From assembly GCA_905233405.1 (NCBI GenBank), contig CAJOEG010000060.1, forward strand, positions 1 through 17,635: a stretch of 17,635 nt of DNA, in the 5' to 3' direction. The notes under the pieces were generated by a model. That model did no database searches. It saw only the letters and a list, made by a program, of their open reading frames with translations, and was not told the origin of the DNA. The stretch comes from an uncultured Bacteroidales bacterium (GTDB lineage: Bacteria > Bacteroidota > Bacteroidia > Bacteroidales > ML635J-15). The first letter of the stretch is position 1; every line of letters begins with the position of its first letter. This document shows positions 7,595 through 13,858 of this stretch, piece after piece. The position numbers were made by a program, and so were the translations under genes.

Positions 7595-7627
7595 CAAAGA
7601 TAAGGCAAAGATATGGATATGACAAAA
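7595..7627 (-). promoter_or_regulatory. Bacteroides-type promoter for the GH25-fold lipoprotein gene
   Basis: On the minus strand a perfect -7 element TATCTTTG (7602-7595) lies 20 bases after a TTTTG -33 element (7627-7623). The predicted transcript start, near 7588, leaves a leader of only about 10 bases before the ATG at 7578, which fixes that start codon. Confidence 0.7.
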
Positions 7628-7666
7628 GGAGTATTCATAAACTAATTAAAACAAAAATATCATTGT

Positions 7667-7787
7667 TGTCCGCTAAATCCACTTACCGTCATTCCGGAAA
7701 GCTGAACGAACAGCATAAGGAACGTTGCTCGAGAGTTCGCTTATCCGGAATCTGCTTAGTAATAATTATGTTAGCAGATTACGGACA
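7667..7787. repeat. REP-like intergenic element with nested hairpins
   Basis: This non-coding stretch contains ATTCCGGA (7691-7698) and its exact reverse complement TCCGGAAT (7744-7751), with GAAC / GTTC pairing inside. A second perfect 8-bp hairpin overlaps it: AATCTGCT (7749-7756) and AGCAGATT (7773-7780). The outer edges are TGTCCG (7667-7672) and CGGACA (7782-7787), also inverted. The CGTCATTCCGG ... CCGGAATCTGC form is that of dispersed palindromic intergenic repeats. The rest of the gap, 7788-7930, has no gene; I see nothing recognisable in it apart from AT-rich sequence. Confidence 0.55.
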
Positions 7788-7930
7788 GCAGTCTTCACAA
7801 CGCTCCCCATTCTGTATCGCGTGTTACGACTAGCTTCCGAAATGAATAGCCCTACATCTAAATATTTATATAAATAAATGATAATAACGAATTTACAATG
7901 TTAGTACGATTTTTTAGCAGACAACAATAC

Positions 7931-7968
7931 AAAAATATAATGGCGCAGACTAATAAAAGCCTACGCCA
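7931..7968 (-). terminator. Rho-independent terminator of the five-gene secreted-protein operon
   Basis: On the minus strand TGGCGTAG (7968-7961) pairs with CTGCGCCA (7948-7941), eight pairs with one G-T, around a 12-base AT-rich loop. A T-rich stretch ending in TTTTTG (about 7940-7930) follows. It lies 30 bases after the last stop codon of the operon (7999). Confidence 0.7.
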
Positions 7969-7998
7969 ACAAGAAATTGAAAAAAATCTTTGATAATA

Positions 7999-9150
7999 TC
8001 AAAATGCCCTTATCGCACGGACATTAATAGCCTTTGTTTTATCCTCTTCGTCATTGTCGCCAAATGTTGACACCCAATAGGCTTCTTTCTTGTTCTTTTC
8101 ATTGCTTGTCCAATATTTCCCATCGTTTAAAACCATACCACCTGCTTTTGACAAAGCCTGACTTATTGGACCTTGCCTCCCCATTTTCTTATTTGCTACA
8201 ATCAATAATTTCCAAAGTTCGCCTGCACTTGGTAGATACCAACCATTTCCATGTTGCACACACCATCCTGCCGCTGGCGCAGCCCCAACACCTAATTCTC
8301 CAACGATTGATTCGCAGTAACCTTTACCTATCCCACATGTAAATGCCAAATTACAATCTTCTTCATTAAATAACATACTTACATCATGACAATTGGCATT
8401 TTTAGTTTGGTTTTCCCATTGTATTATGGTTTCATCAAGCGACACCGCCAACCCTTGTCCATTTTGATTTAAGAAAAAAATTATGCCATAGGTACCGTCA
8501 TCAAAATTTTTAAGACTCCCCACTTGGTCTTGTACAGGAACATTGCCATTAGGTGTAATGGGATTAATTTTATTCGTTTGTTGGATAGCAGACGGCTCTG
8601 ACTTTGGCTTAGATACTACTTGTTGTTCAGGTTGCTTGACAGGAGCATTAGATTGTGGCATACTACCGCCTAATTGTGAACCATAGTTTGTTCCAAACAA
8701 CTTATTGGCTAACATTTCACAACCATGCTGTACGTCAGATGCTGTTATTCCCATAAGTACATTGTCTGTCATCTCCGTTCTTGCACTTTCTACATTCAGA
8801 ATCTTAGCAGTAATAAACATATTCTGATCATCAACTTTAACGGCTTCTGCAACAAGTATATAAGCTGCCCCAGTCATTTCTCCCAATTTCCGAATCTGGT
8901 CTTCGCTTACCATTCCTGTCCTTTGAAACGACTGCTCGCCAACAATAGCATCAATATCTGTACGGTCGTATGCTTCGTACCCAGGTGTATTTGTAATGGC
9001 TTTTGATAGGTTACTTCGTAACATCAACTTTTGTGCATATCCAATATTCCCTTCTTTGTCAATAGTTTCAAGAATAGCAACACGCTTTACTTGTGCAGAA
9101 ACAAGTGTACTAATTATAAATAATATTGAAAAAAACAAAAGCCGTTTCAC
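7999..9150 (-). CDS. Secreted CsgG/TolB-N-like protein with C-terminal DUF1566-like domain (paralogue 2)
   Basis: 383 residues from a GTG start supported by GGGAG five bases upstream and by the signal peptide that begins there (residues 1-19, ending VSAQ). Residues 20-155 form a CsgG/TolB-N-like domain: VKRVAILETID, then LRSNLSKAI, YEAYDRTDIDAIVGEQSFQRTG, and the LGEMTGAAYILVAEA strand-loop. A low-complexity linker rich in Gln, Pro, Ser and Asn (about 160-210) leads to a C-terminal domain of the DUF1566/Lcl type with GWCVQHGNGWYLPSAGEL, KYWTSNE and a final VRAIRAF. There is no lipidation cysteine, unlike true CsgG, so a soluble periplasmic or surface protein is likelier than an outer-membrane pore. 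The first 135 mature residues are about three quarters identical, by hand alignment without gaps, to the paralogue at 9698-10774; the C-terminal domains differ much more. Last gene of the operon. Function unknown. Confidence 0.75.
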   Translation of the reverse strand: MKRLLFFSILFIISTLVSAQVKRVAILETIDKEGNIGYAQKLMLRSNLSKAITNTPGYEAYDRTDIDAIVGEQSFQRTGMVSEDQIRKLGEMTGAAYILVAEAVKVDDQNMFITAKILNVESARTEMTDNVLMGITASDVQHGCEMLANKLFGTNYGSQLGGSMPQSNAPVKQPEQQVVSKPKSEPSAIQQTNKINPITPNGNVPVQDQVGSLKNFDDGTYGIIFFLNQNGQGLAVSLDETIIQWENQTKNANCHDVSMLFNEEDCNLAFTCGIGKGYCESIVGELGVGAAPAAGWCVQHGNGWYLPSAGELWKLLIVANKKMGRQGPISQALSKAGGMVLNDGKYWTSNEKNKKEAYWVSTFGDNDEEDKTKAINVRAIRAF

Positions 9151-9155
9151 CTTTT

Positions 9156-9160
9156 CTCCC
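9156..9160 (-). promoter_or_regulatory. Shine-Dalgarno-like site for the 9150 GTG start
   Basis: Minus-strand GGGAG lies five bases before the GTG at 9150, inside the 19-base gap after the preceding gene. Such sites are rare in this window, and this one decides the non-ATG start, since no ATG occurs before the end of the signal peptide. Confidence 0.5.
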
Positions 9161-9169
9161 TATTACTTT

Positions 9170-9661
9170 TTAAAAATTTAACGCAAGACCGAAACCATTT
9201 CCTGTTACCTGGAAATTCAACGACATCTCCCTATCACATTGATTAAACGAATTACAAGACTTTATCTTATATTTCTTTGATTTACTGAAAAACGCTCCAG
9301 ATGTCCCCATCAAAACGGCACCTGCCCCCATCATGGATGCACCGCCCACCACTGATGTAAACAATAATTCAACTACACCAGTTACGAACAAACCACCTCC
9401 TACACCGAGCATTGTAATTCCAGTAGTTCTAAAAGTATCACCTTTCTTGAAATCGGGATATGCCATTGCACATTCACTTTGAATCATAGCCTTAGCTTCC
9501 GTCTTATTAATTTCACGACCACCATATGAATACTTATTATGTCCCAAATATGAGAGATAAGAATTTTGACTTTGGTAGCCATAGTTTTGAGCATAAGAAT
9601 TTAGTGAAAATACCATTGTTACAATTAATAACAAAACATTTAAAGGGAAAAAAATCTTCAT
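9170..9661 (-). CDS. Small secreted or membrane-associated glycine-rich protein, unknown function
   Basis: 163 residues. Residues 1-24 are a signal peptide with the NSYAQ cleavage site. A Tyr/Ser/Asn-rich segment follows (about 25-47), then YSYGGREINKTEAKAMIQ...YPDFKKGDTFRTTG. This resembles a pattern common in small Bacteroidota proteins: a GKxIxKxE motif, then a YxKG segment just before a glycine-rich double helix. Two hydrophobic, glycine-rich segments (about 80-103 and 104-124, with GVGGGLF and GGASMMGAGAVLMG) could insert in a membrane as a glycine-zipper hairpin. The C-terminal part contains two cysteines (SCNSFNQC), possibly a disulfide, and ends in LNF, which would suit an outer-membrane or periplasmic protein. 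It lies 36 bases after one CsgG-like paralogue and 19 before the other. I do not recognise a named family. Confidence 0.65.
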   Translation of the reverse strand: MKIFFPLNVLLLIVTMVFSLNSYAQNYGYQSQNSYLSYLGHNKYSYGGREINKTEAKAMIQSECAMAYPDFKKGDTFRTTGITMLGVGGGLFVTGVVELLFTSVVGGASMMGAGAVLMGTSGAFFSKSKKYKIKSCNSFNQCDREMSLNFQVTGNGFGLALNF

Positions 9662-9697
9662 AGTAATAATTATTATAGTTATTTAATATACAATCTA

Positions 9698-10774
9698 TTA
9701 GAAAGCCCGTATTGCTCTGACATAAAGAGTTTCAATCTTATCTTCAGAAGACATTCGTCCTGATAAAGAGACATTTATAGCTTCATCATCATCATTTTCG
9801 GAACTGCTCCAATACCATTCATCAGCCAGCCCCCTGCCATTATTACTTTGCAAAGCAATACTTATCAATCCATTGGTTTGCTTTTCAATGGAAAACAAAT
9901 ACGCAAGTTCACCAGAACTTGGCAGATACCAGCCCTCGCCATGCCTTGTACACCATTCTGCAGCAGTTGCCATAGAGCCTAATTGTGAAATAAGAGCAGT
10001 AGTATATTGCATTCCTAAACCAATCCTACACATATTTTCCCCATCAGTATCGGGAATTTGTGCTATGTTTTGACAATCCTTGTTCTTTCTTGCGTTTTGC
10101 CATTGTGCTGTCGTCATATCCAATGACACTGCTAATCCTGTTCCATCCGCATTTTTCATAAAGATGATACCTTTGGTATTATCTGGGAAAGCAACTACAG
10201 TACCTATTTCATTTGAAACATTGTTACTAGGTATTGACATTTGCGATACTACTTGTTGGTTTTGATTTCCGAAATTGCTTGTAACAGTTTGATTTGATGC
10301 AGATTTAGACACATTAATCCCTAACAATTTATTTGCAAGACTTTCGCAACCATTTTGAATGTCGCTAGGCGTAGTACTCATAAGGACATTGTCAGAAATT
10401 TCGGTTTTTGCAGTCTCAACATTAAGAATTTTTGCAGTGATAAACATATTGTTATCATCTACCTTTGCCGCTTCTGCAACAAGTATATATTGCGCACCTG
10501 TCATTTCGCCAAGCCTTTTAATCTGGTCTTCACTTACCATACCAGTACGTTGGAAGTTTTGTTCACCCATGATGGCATCCATATCGGTACGGTCGTATGC
10601 TTCGTATCCAGGTGCTTTTGCAATTGCTTTTGCGAGATTGCTACGCAACATAAGTTTGTGTACATACGAAATAGTTCCCGACTTGTCAACTGTTTCCAAA
10701 ATTGCAATCTTCTTGACTTGTGCCGACAAAGCTACAGGTATTACCAAAAACAGAATTATAATAAAATGTTTCAT
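9698..10774 (-). CDS. Secreted CsgG/TolB-N-like protein with C-terminal DUF1566-like domain (paralogue 1)
   Basis: 358 residues with the same plan as the protein at 7999-9150. Residues 1-18 are a signal peptide ending LSAQ, without a lipid-attachment cysteine. Residues 19-153 are the CsgG/TolB-N-like domain (VKKIAILETVD, LRSNLAKAI, YEAYDRTDMDAIMGEQNFQRTG, LGEMTGAQYILVAEA). A Gln/Asn/Ser-rich linker covers about 155-190. The C-terminal DUF1566-like domain contains AEWCTRHGEGWYLPSSGEL, EWYWSSSEND and the closing YVRAIRAF. In CsgG-type proteins this fold mediates assembly of a periplasmic ring; DUF1566-like domains are often found on exported proteins and may bind ligands. Neither activity is shown here. 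The ATG is 12 bases after the LPP20-type gene's stop, so it is in the same transcript. Duplication with a conserved first half and a diverged second half suggests a shared scaffold with different targets. Confidence 0.75.
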   Translation of the reverse strand: MKHFIIILFLVIPVALSAQVKKIAILETVDKSGTISYVHKLMLRSNLAKAIAKAPGYEAYDRTDMDAIMGEQNFQRTGMVSEDQIKRLGEMTGAQYILVAEAAKVDDNNMFITAKILNVETAKTEISDNVLMSTTPSDIQNGCESLANKLLGINVSKSASNQTVTSNFGNQNQQVVSQMSIPSNNVSNEIGTVVAFPDNTKGIIFMKNADGTGLAVSLDMTTAQWQNARKNKDCQNIAQIPDTDGENMCRIGLGMQYTTALISQLGSMATAAEWCTRHGEGWYLPSSGELAYLFSIEKQTNGLISIALQSNNGRGLADEWYWSSSENDDDEAINVSLSGRMSSEDKIETLYVRAIRAF

Positions 10775-10786
10775 ACTAATGATTTG

Positions 10787-11854
10787 TTACTGGGATATTA
10801 CTTCTTTTATTGTTTTAGATAAGTTCTTTACAACGTCTTTGTACGCAGAACGAGCAGCTTCGGCATAATTCAGCGTATGAGTACCTTTTTGATGTATCTC
10901 ATCTTCATATATACGTTGCGAGGTTGTCTGCTTATCTATGCCCACCCCAACATCAACGTATGAGGTGAATGCTTTTACTCCGCCATAATCCAAACAATTA
11001 TAGTCCCTTGTATTAGCATTAATATAAACAGACCAGTCTGCTATTGAGGAATCCTGAACGAATTCACACCCCACATCCGACAAGCCAGCTTGCAATTCTT
11101 TCTGTAACGTAGGGAAAGGCTTATCGCCCAATACCGCCGTACAACTAATAAAAAGTTTCAAACCATGCTGAAGCGATGCGCATATATTCAGTAGTTTCTG
11201 CTGCAATGAATGCATTTCGTCAAGCTGTAGCGATTCCGTATCATCGTCGATAGAAAGCAGAAGTTTTTGCGATTGCTCCACTTCTGCGAATAAGGGCAGT
11301 GCATTCTGTGCGGCTTCACGCGCTTTCACTTTCTGCTCCGCTTCCACCATTTGGCTCACATTGTCAATTGCCATTTCAATCTTTGTCAATGTCACCGTAA
11401 TTTGCTTTTCTGTCTTCTTAATCAATTCTTTTCGCGACACGTAAGCAAATGCACCTATATCTTTTGTCTTCGGATCTTGCCATGCATCAATTTTCAGACC
11501 TGCCACTTCCAATTCAACACTTATATGTGTTTTTGACTCAAACACTTCAGTAATACGTTCATCAAACTGGGTGGTTGAGTGCAATAATTCGCTGCGACTA
11601 CTATTAGACATTTGCTTTTCTATATTCATGCGTATGCTTGACACAGCCTCAACACGAGCCTCATCTTTTAGCCTTGAGTATGCATTATCAATAGATTCGC
11701 AAGGCTTCTGTTCGCCAGTCACAAAACCTATATACCATTCGCCTTTCGGATAATGGAATTGACGACTTGCTGGCTCCCACCAATCCGGCGGAATCTGAGA
11801 AAATGCAAATAAAGGTTGCGACAATAGAATTATTAGCAGAATCCTTTTCCACAT
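10787..11854 (-). CDS. Secreted LPP20-type protein with C-terminal CsgG/FlgT-like domain
   Basis: 355 residues. Residues 1-20 are a signal peptide (FAFSQ), followed by PPDWW. Residues 25-145 fit the LPP20 pattern seen in Helicobacter LPP20 and Vibrio FlgP: a P-x-W start, WYIGFVTG, an Ala-rich helix ARVEAVSSIRMNIEKQ, then a strand-rich part ending GAFAYVSRKEL. A helical, probably coiled-coil region covers about 145-235. The last 120 residues begin LKLFISCTAVLGDKPFPTLQKEL and include ADWSVYINANTRD, TSYVDVGVGI and a final amphipathic helix. That order resembles the TolB-N/CsgG-like fold of FlgT. There is no lipidation cysteine. It sits 20 bases after the 215-residue protein's gene and 12 before the first CsgG-like paralogue. 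Periplasmic location is well supported; role in an outer-membrane-associated assembly is an inference. Confidence 0.65.
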   Translation of the reverse strand: MWKRILLIILLSQPLFAFSQIPPDWWEPASRQFHYPKGEWYIGFVTGEQKPCESIDNAYSRLKDEARVEAVSSIRMNIEKQMSNSSRSELLHSTTQFDERITEVFESKTHISVELEVAGLKIDAWQDPKTKDIGAFAYVSRKELIKKTEKQITVTLTKIEMAIDNVSQMVEAEQKVKAREAAQNALPLFAEVEQSQKLLLSIDDDTESLQLDEMHSLQQKLLNICASLQHGLKLFISCTAVLGDKPFPTLQKELQAGLSDVGCEFVQDSSIADWSVYINANTRDYNCLDYGGVKAFTSYVDVGVGIDKQTTSQRIYEDEIHQKGTHTLNYAEAARSAYKDVVKNLSKTIKEVISQ

Positions 11855-11874
11855 ACTACGATGCTTTGCACTAA

Positions 11875-12522
11875 TTATTCAATAGGATTACCTTCTTCGA
11901 TAAACTTTGAAACAGTTTCTGCGTATTTTTGAGCAACAGCAGACTCTTTCATTGCATTCTGGAAAGCACGGATACGCGCCTTTGATGCAGCGGTTTCATC
12001 AACTATAAAATAAGTCTCGAATTCGTAAACATCCTTACCATTGACCTTGGTCGGGCGATATATACTGAATGAAGATGTTAGTTCTCCTTGTATCTGTGTC
12101 TGTACATTGTTTTCGTATGCAGCATAAAAATGTTCAAATTCCTCAAGTTCTTCAGTCGAAACTATAGACCCCATGTCTTCAGTAATACGTCCCTTGATAT
12201 TGCTGCCACATTTTTGTGCGTATGAGGCACATGCACTCATCAATAGCTTGTCTTTTCCAATATTCTTATTGCCAGATACTGCGGTACCATAGACTTCCGT
12301 AATACCATCTTCATTAAGTTTTTCGTAATGCTTTAACAACGCTACATCCAATGTGCGTGATGTTCCAAATACAGTCCAGCCTTCTTTTGTGTATTTCTTT
12401 ACCTTTTCCTTATATTCTTTTTCCAAGGCTTTTTTCATTGCTTTGGTCTGAGCGTTTGCTGTTCCTAATGCACATGATAAGAGCAATGATAAAATAACAA
12501 AAATGCGTAATACCTTATTCAT
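11875..12522 (-). CDS. Conserved secreted Bacteroidales protein of unknown function
   Basis: 215 residues. Residues 1-24 form a signal peptide (TANAQ). The mature protein opens with a very basic, helical segment (TKAMKKALEKEYKEKVKKYTKEGW), followed by VFGTSRTLDVALLKHYEKLNEDG. I recall this segment from a widespread family of uncharacterised Bacteroides proteins. Later blocks are NACxSYAQ-like (SACASYAQKCGSNIKGRITED), FYAAYENNVQTQIQGELTSSFS and the tail ASKARIRAFQNAMKESAVAQKY. An Ala-rich helix after a strand-rich core is reminiscent of LPP20/DUF4398-type periplasmic domains, but I cannot assign one. It is the first gene after the promoter and operator at 12591-12668, so it heads the five-gene set. 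Location in the periplasm is well supported; function is unknown. Confidence 0.7.
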   Translation of the reverse strand: MNKVLRIFVILSLLLSCALGTANAQTKAMKKALEKEYKEKVKKYTKEGWTVFGTSRTLDVALLKHYEKLNEDGITEVYGTAVSGNKNIGKDKLLMSACASYAQKCGSNIKGRITEDMGSIVSTEELEEFEHFYAAYENNVQTQIQGELTSSFSIYRPTKVNGKDVYEFETYFIVDETAASKARIRAFQNAMKESAVAQKYAETVSKFIEEGNPIE

Positions 12523-12590
12523 ATATTATCTGCCAGTTATATCCCATCGGCCCGTCGGTTTTTAATGTTTATTAAAAATAATTTTGCCCA

Positions 12591-12598
12591 CAAAAATA
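12591..12598 (-). promoter_or_regulatory. Promoter -7 element of the secreted-protein operon
   Basis: Minus-strand TATTTTTG (12598-12591) matches TAnnTTTG exactly and lies about 70 bases before the ATG at 12522. At the expected 19-20 base distance upstream the sequence is GCGAG, not TTTG, so the -33 element is missing. A perfect -7 with no -33 is what an activator-dependent promoter would show. Confidence 0.55.
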
Positions 12599-12630
12599 CA
12601 ATCAGCATATTCTTAAACTCGCTATTTAGT

Positions 12631-12668
12631 GCAACACAATAGTTGCATAATAGCAACAATTTTGTTAC
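12631..12668. promoter_or_regulatory. Phased four-half-site operator candidate
   Basis: Plus strand: GCAAC (12631-12635), GTTGC (12642-12646), GCAAC (12653-12657), GTTAC (12664-12668). The half-sites start exactly 11 bases apart, are separated by 6 AT-rich bases, and alternate in orientation, so each neighbouring pair is a 16-bp palindrome. One helical turn per step puts them all on one DNA face. The array lies roughly 45-85 bases upstream of the predicted transcript start of the secreted-protein operon, and its last half-site overlaps the stop codon of the XRE regulator gene, the obvious candidate binder. Confidence 0.55.
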
Positions 12669-12898
12669 ATAATATCTTCACATTTCATACTATCCGAATA
12701 CAATGCGAAGAAATCATGATTCAATGCTCTTGAAATTTTTAGAAGCATATAAGTGTCAATGCTATAGCTTTCGAAAATACGATAACATGCCATGCGACTT
12801 GTACCAAGCTTACGCGCAAACCAAGCGACACTGCGTTCCTGCCTTTTCAACTCTTCGCGAATCGCCATACCTATATTTATATTATTATTTTCTGCCAT
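12665..12898 (-). CDS. Small XRE-type helix-turn-helix regulator
   Basis: 77 residues from the ATG at 12898, which gives the MAENNxNIG start usual for this Bacteroides-type family. An in-frame ATG 33 codons upstream (12997) would add a basic segment without family resemblance. The core, REELKRQERSVAWFARKLGTSRMACYRIFES, contains the helix-turn-helix: AWFARKLGTS is the first helix and turn, RMACYRIFES the recognition helix. SIDTYMLLKISRALNHDFFALYS completes the five-helix bundle. Such proteins bind palindromic operators as dimers. The gene ends 143 bases before the secreted-protein operon and overlaps the phased half-site array, so control of that operon is likely. Its own best promoter is at 13178-13211, which would leave a leader of roughly 270 bases. 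Confidence 0.75.
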   Translation of the reverse strand: MAENNNINIGMAIREELKRQERSVAWFARKLGTSRMACYRIFESYSIDTYMLLKISRALNHDFFALYSDSMKCEDIM

Positions 12899-13016
12899 CG
12901 TTTTCTTTGCAAACGCTTCTTGAACCGACAGCAAAAAAAGACGTGAACCGTTTCGTTTGCTGCCTATATCCAACATCGGGCTCTGGTAAACCTTCATAAC
13001 CTATAAGCAAGGAAAC

Positions 13017-13038
13017 AATTCACGCCAAGGCGCGAATT
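13017..13038. repeat. 22-bp palindrome upstream of the XRE gene
   Basis: AATTC-A-CGCC / AA / GGCG-C-GAATT is an inverted repeat of ten possible pairs with one mismatch and a two-base centre. It lies about 120 bases before the XRE ATG, inside the predicted leader, in an otherwise AT-rich stretch. It could be an operator for autoregulation or an RNA hairpin. Smaller inverted repeats (GAAAT/ATTTC at 13066-13082, CGAG/CTCG nearby) lie in the same leader. I found no credible gene between 12998 and 13263. Confidence 0.5.
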
Positions 13039-13177
13039 AACCGTATGCTCAAACCCGTTATTTTTGAAATTTACCAGATTTCGATGTTGTGGGGTCGAGA
13101 GCGTAAAACTCGGATTAATAATATGTTTTCTAATTTATCACTTCATTATCTTGCCATTATAAATCTTCATTACACTA

Positions 13178-13211
13178 CAAAAATAGTGCTTTTTATTAAC
13201 ACAACAAAAAA
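13178..13211 (-). promoter_or_regulatory. Bacteroides-type promoter for the XRE gene
   Basis: Minus strand: TTTTTTG (13211-13205), exactly 19 bases, then TATTTTTG (13185-13178), a near-ideal match to the Bacteroides consensus. The -33 T-run is the same T-run that ends the iorB terminator. CACTA and TAGTG flank the core of the -7 element as a 16-base inverted repeat, which could be a repressor site. Confidence 0.6.
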
Positions 13212-13233
13212 GCGGAAGAGTTTCCCCTTCCGC
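13206..13233 (-). terminator. Rho-independent terminator after iorB
   Basis: Minus strand GCGGAAG (13233-13227) and CTTCCGC (13218-13212) form a perfect seven-pair GC-rich stem with an eight-base loop, followed at once by six T (13211-13206). It lies 31 bases past the iorB stop. Confidence 0.85.
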
Positions 13234-13263
13234 CATCTATAAAACAATAATATTTACCTTTGC

Positions 13264-13833
13264 TTATTTCTTTGCAAATTCGTAGCCTGCGCGTATTGCA
13301 GCGAGGTTCGAATTTACAACAGCCTCACCCTTGCGTCCGAAGATGCGCTGGATTGAAGCCTCAAGTTCAGCCAAGTCGATTCCGAGGAACGGAACTGTTG
13401 CACCAAGCAGAACCATATTCGAACGAGCATTTACCTTCTTTGCCATGTCGTTAGCATTGAAAGCAACGGTATTCTTTACCTTGTTCAATTCTGCCATAAC
13501 CTTTTCCATATCAGGATAGTTCTTGATATTTACAAAAGGCTCCGAGTTGGTGATAATGCAACCGTCGGCAGCGAGGAACGGCAAGTAGCGCAATGCTTCC
13601 ATAGGTTCGCTCGAAAGGATGATGTCTGCCTGTCCTTCGGGAATAACGTCAGCATAAATAGGCTTGTCGGAAATACGCAAGTGCGAGAAAACCGAACCGC
13701 CACGCTGCGACATACCGTGGATTTCAGACTGCTTCAAGTACAAATTTCTGTTGAGTGCTGCATCAGAGATGATTTTGGCTACCGATACGATACCGTCACC
13801 ACCTACACCGCACAATATTATATCTTTCTTCAT
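13264..13833 (-). CDS. iorB: Indolepyruvate ferredoxin oxidoreductase, beta subunit
   Basis: 189 residues, normal for IorB. With IorA it oxidatively decarboxylates aryl pyruvates such as indolepyruvate to the aryl-acetyl-CoA, reducing ferredoxin (or runs in reverse), in the cytoplasm during amino-acid fermentation. The protein is a single pyruvate-ferredoxin-oxidoreductase gamma-type domain. The N-terminal GVGGDGIVSVAKIISDAAL segment and the QSEIHGMSQRGGSVFSHLRIS block are the family's signatures; LGATVPFLGID and a final AAIRAGYEFAKK are also typical. The ATG has a good AGGAGA site seven bases upstream. It lies 25 bases after where iorA would end if its frameshift were corrected, and 84 after the actual iorA stop. 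A strong terminator follows. Confidence 0.92.
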   Translation of the reverse strand: MKKDIILCGVGGDGIVSVAKIISDAALNRNLYLKQSEIHGMSQRGGSVFSHLRISDKPIYADVIPEGQADIILSSEPMEALRYLPFLAADGCIITNSEPFVNIKNYPDMEKVMAELNKVKNTVAFNANDMAKKVNARSNMVLLGATVPFLGIDLAELEASIQRIFGRKGEAVVNSNLAAIRAGYEFAKK

Positions 13834-13840
13834 GATAATT

Positions 13841-13846
13841 TCTCCT
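13841..13846 (-). promoter_or_regulatory. Strong Shine-Dalgarno site of iorB
   Basis: Minus-strand AGGAGA, seven bases before the ATG at 13833. It is one of only two clear Shine-Dalgarno-like sites in this window, suggesting that iorB translation does not rely on coupling to iorA. Confidence 0.55.
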
Positions 13847-13858
13847 ATTATTAAAAGG

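Noticed and set aside
7999..10774. The DUF1566-like C-terminal domains as variable proteins of a diversity-generating retroelement
   Set aside because: No reverse transcriptase, template repeat or adenine-biased difference pattern is seen; the two domains differ throughout, not at selected sites.
7999..12522. A curli secretion operon
   Set aside because: No CsgA/B-type repeats, CsgE or CsgF; the CsgG-like proteins lack the lipidation cysteine and the membrane-spanning insert expected of a CsgG pore could not be recognised.
12899..12997. Longer 110-residue form of the XRE regulator from the ATG at 12997
   Set aside because: The extra 33 residues show no family resemblance, while the ATG at 12898 gives the usual family start. 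It is not excluded.
13139..13168. Short 10-codon reading frame (MKIYNGKIMK) in the XRE leader as a leader peptide
   Set aside because: No codon enrichment or attenuator-like structure accompanies it; AT-rich DNA gives such frames by chance.
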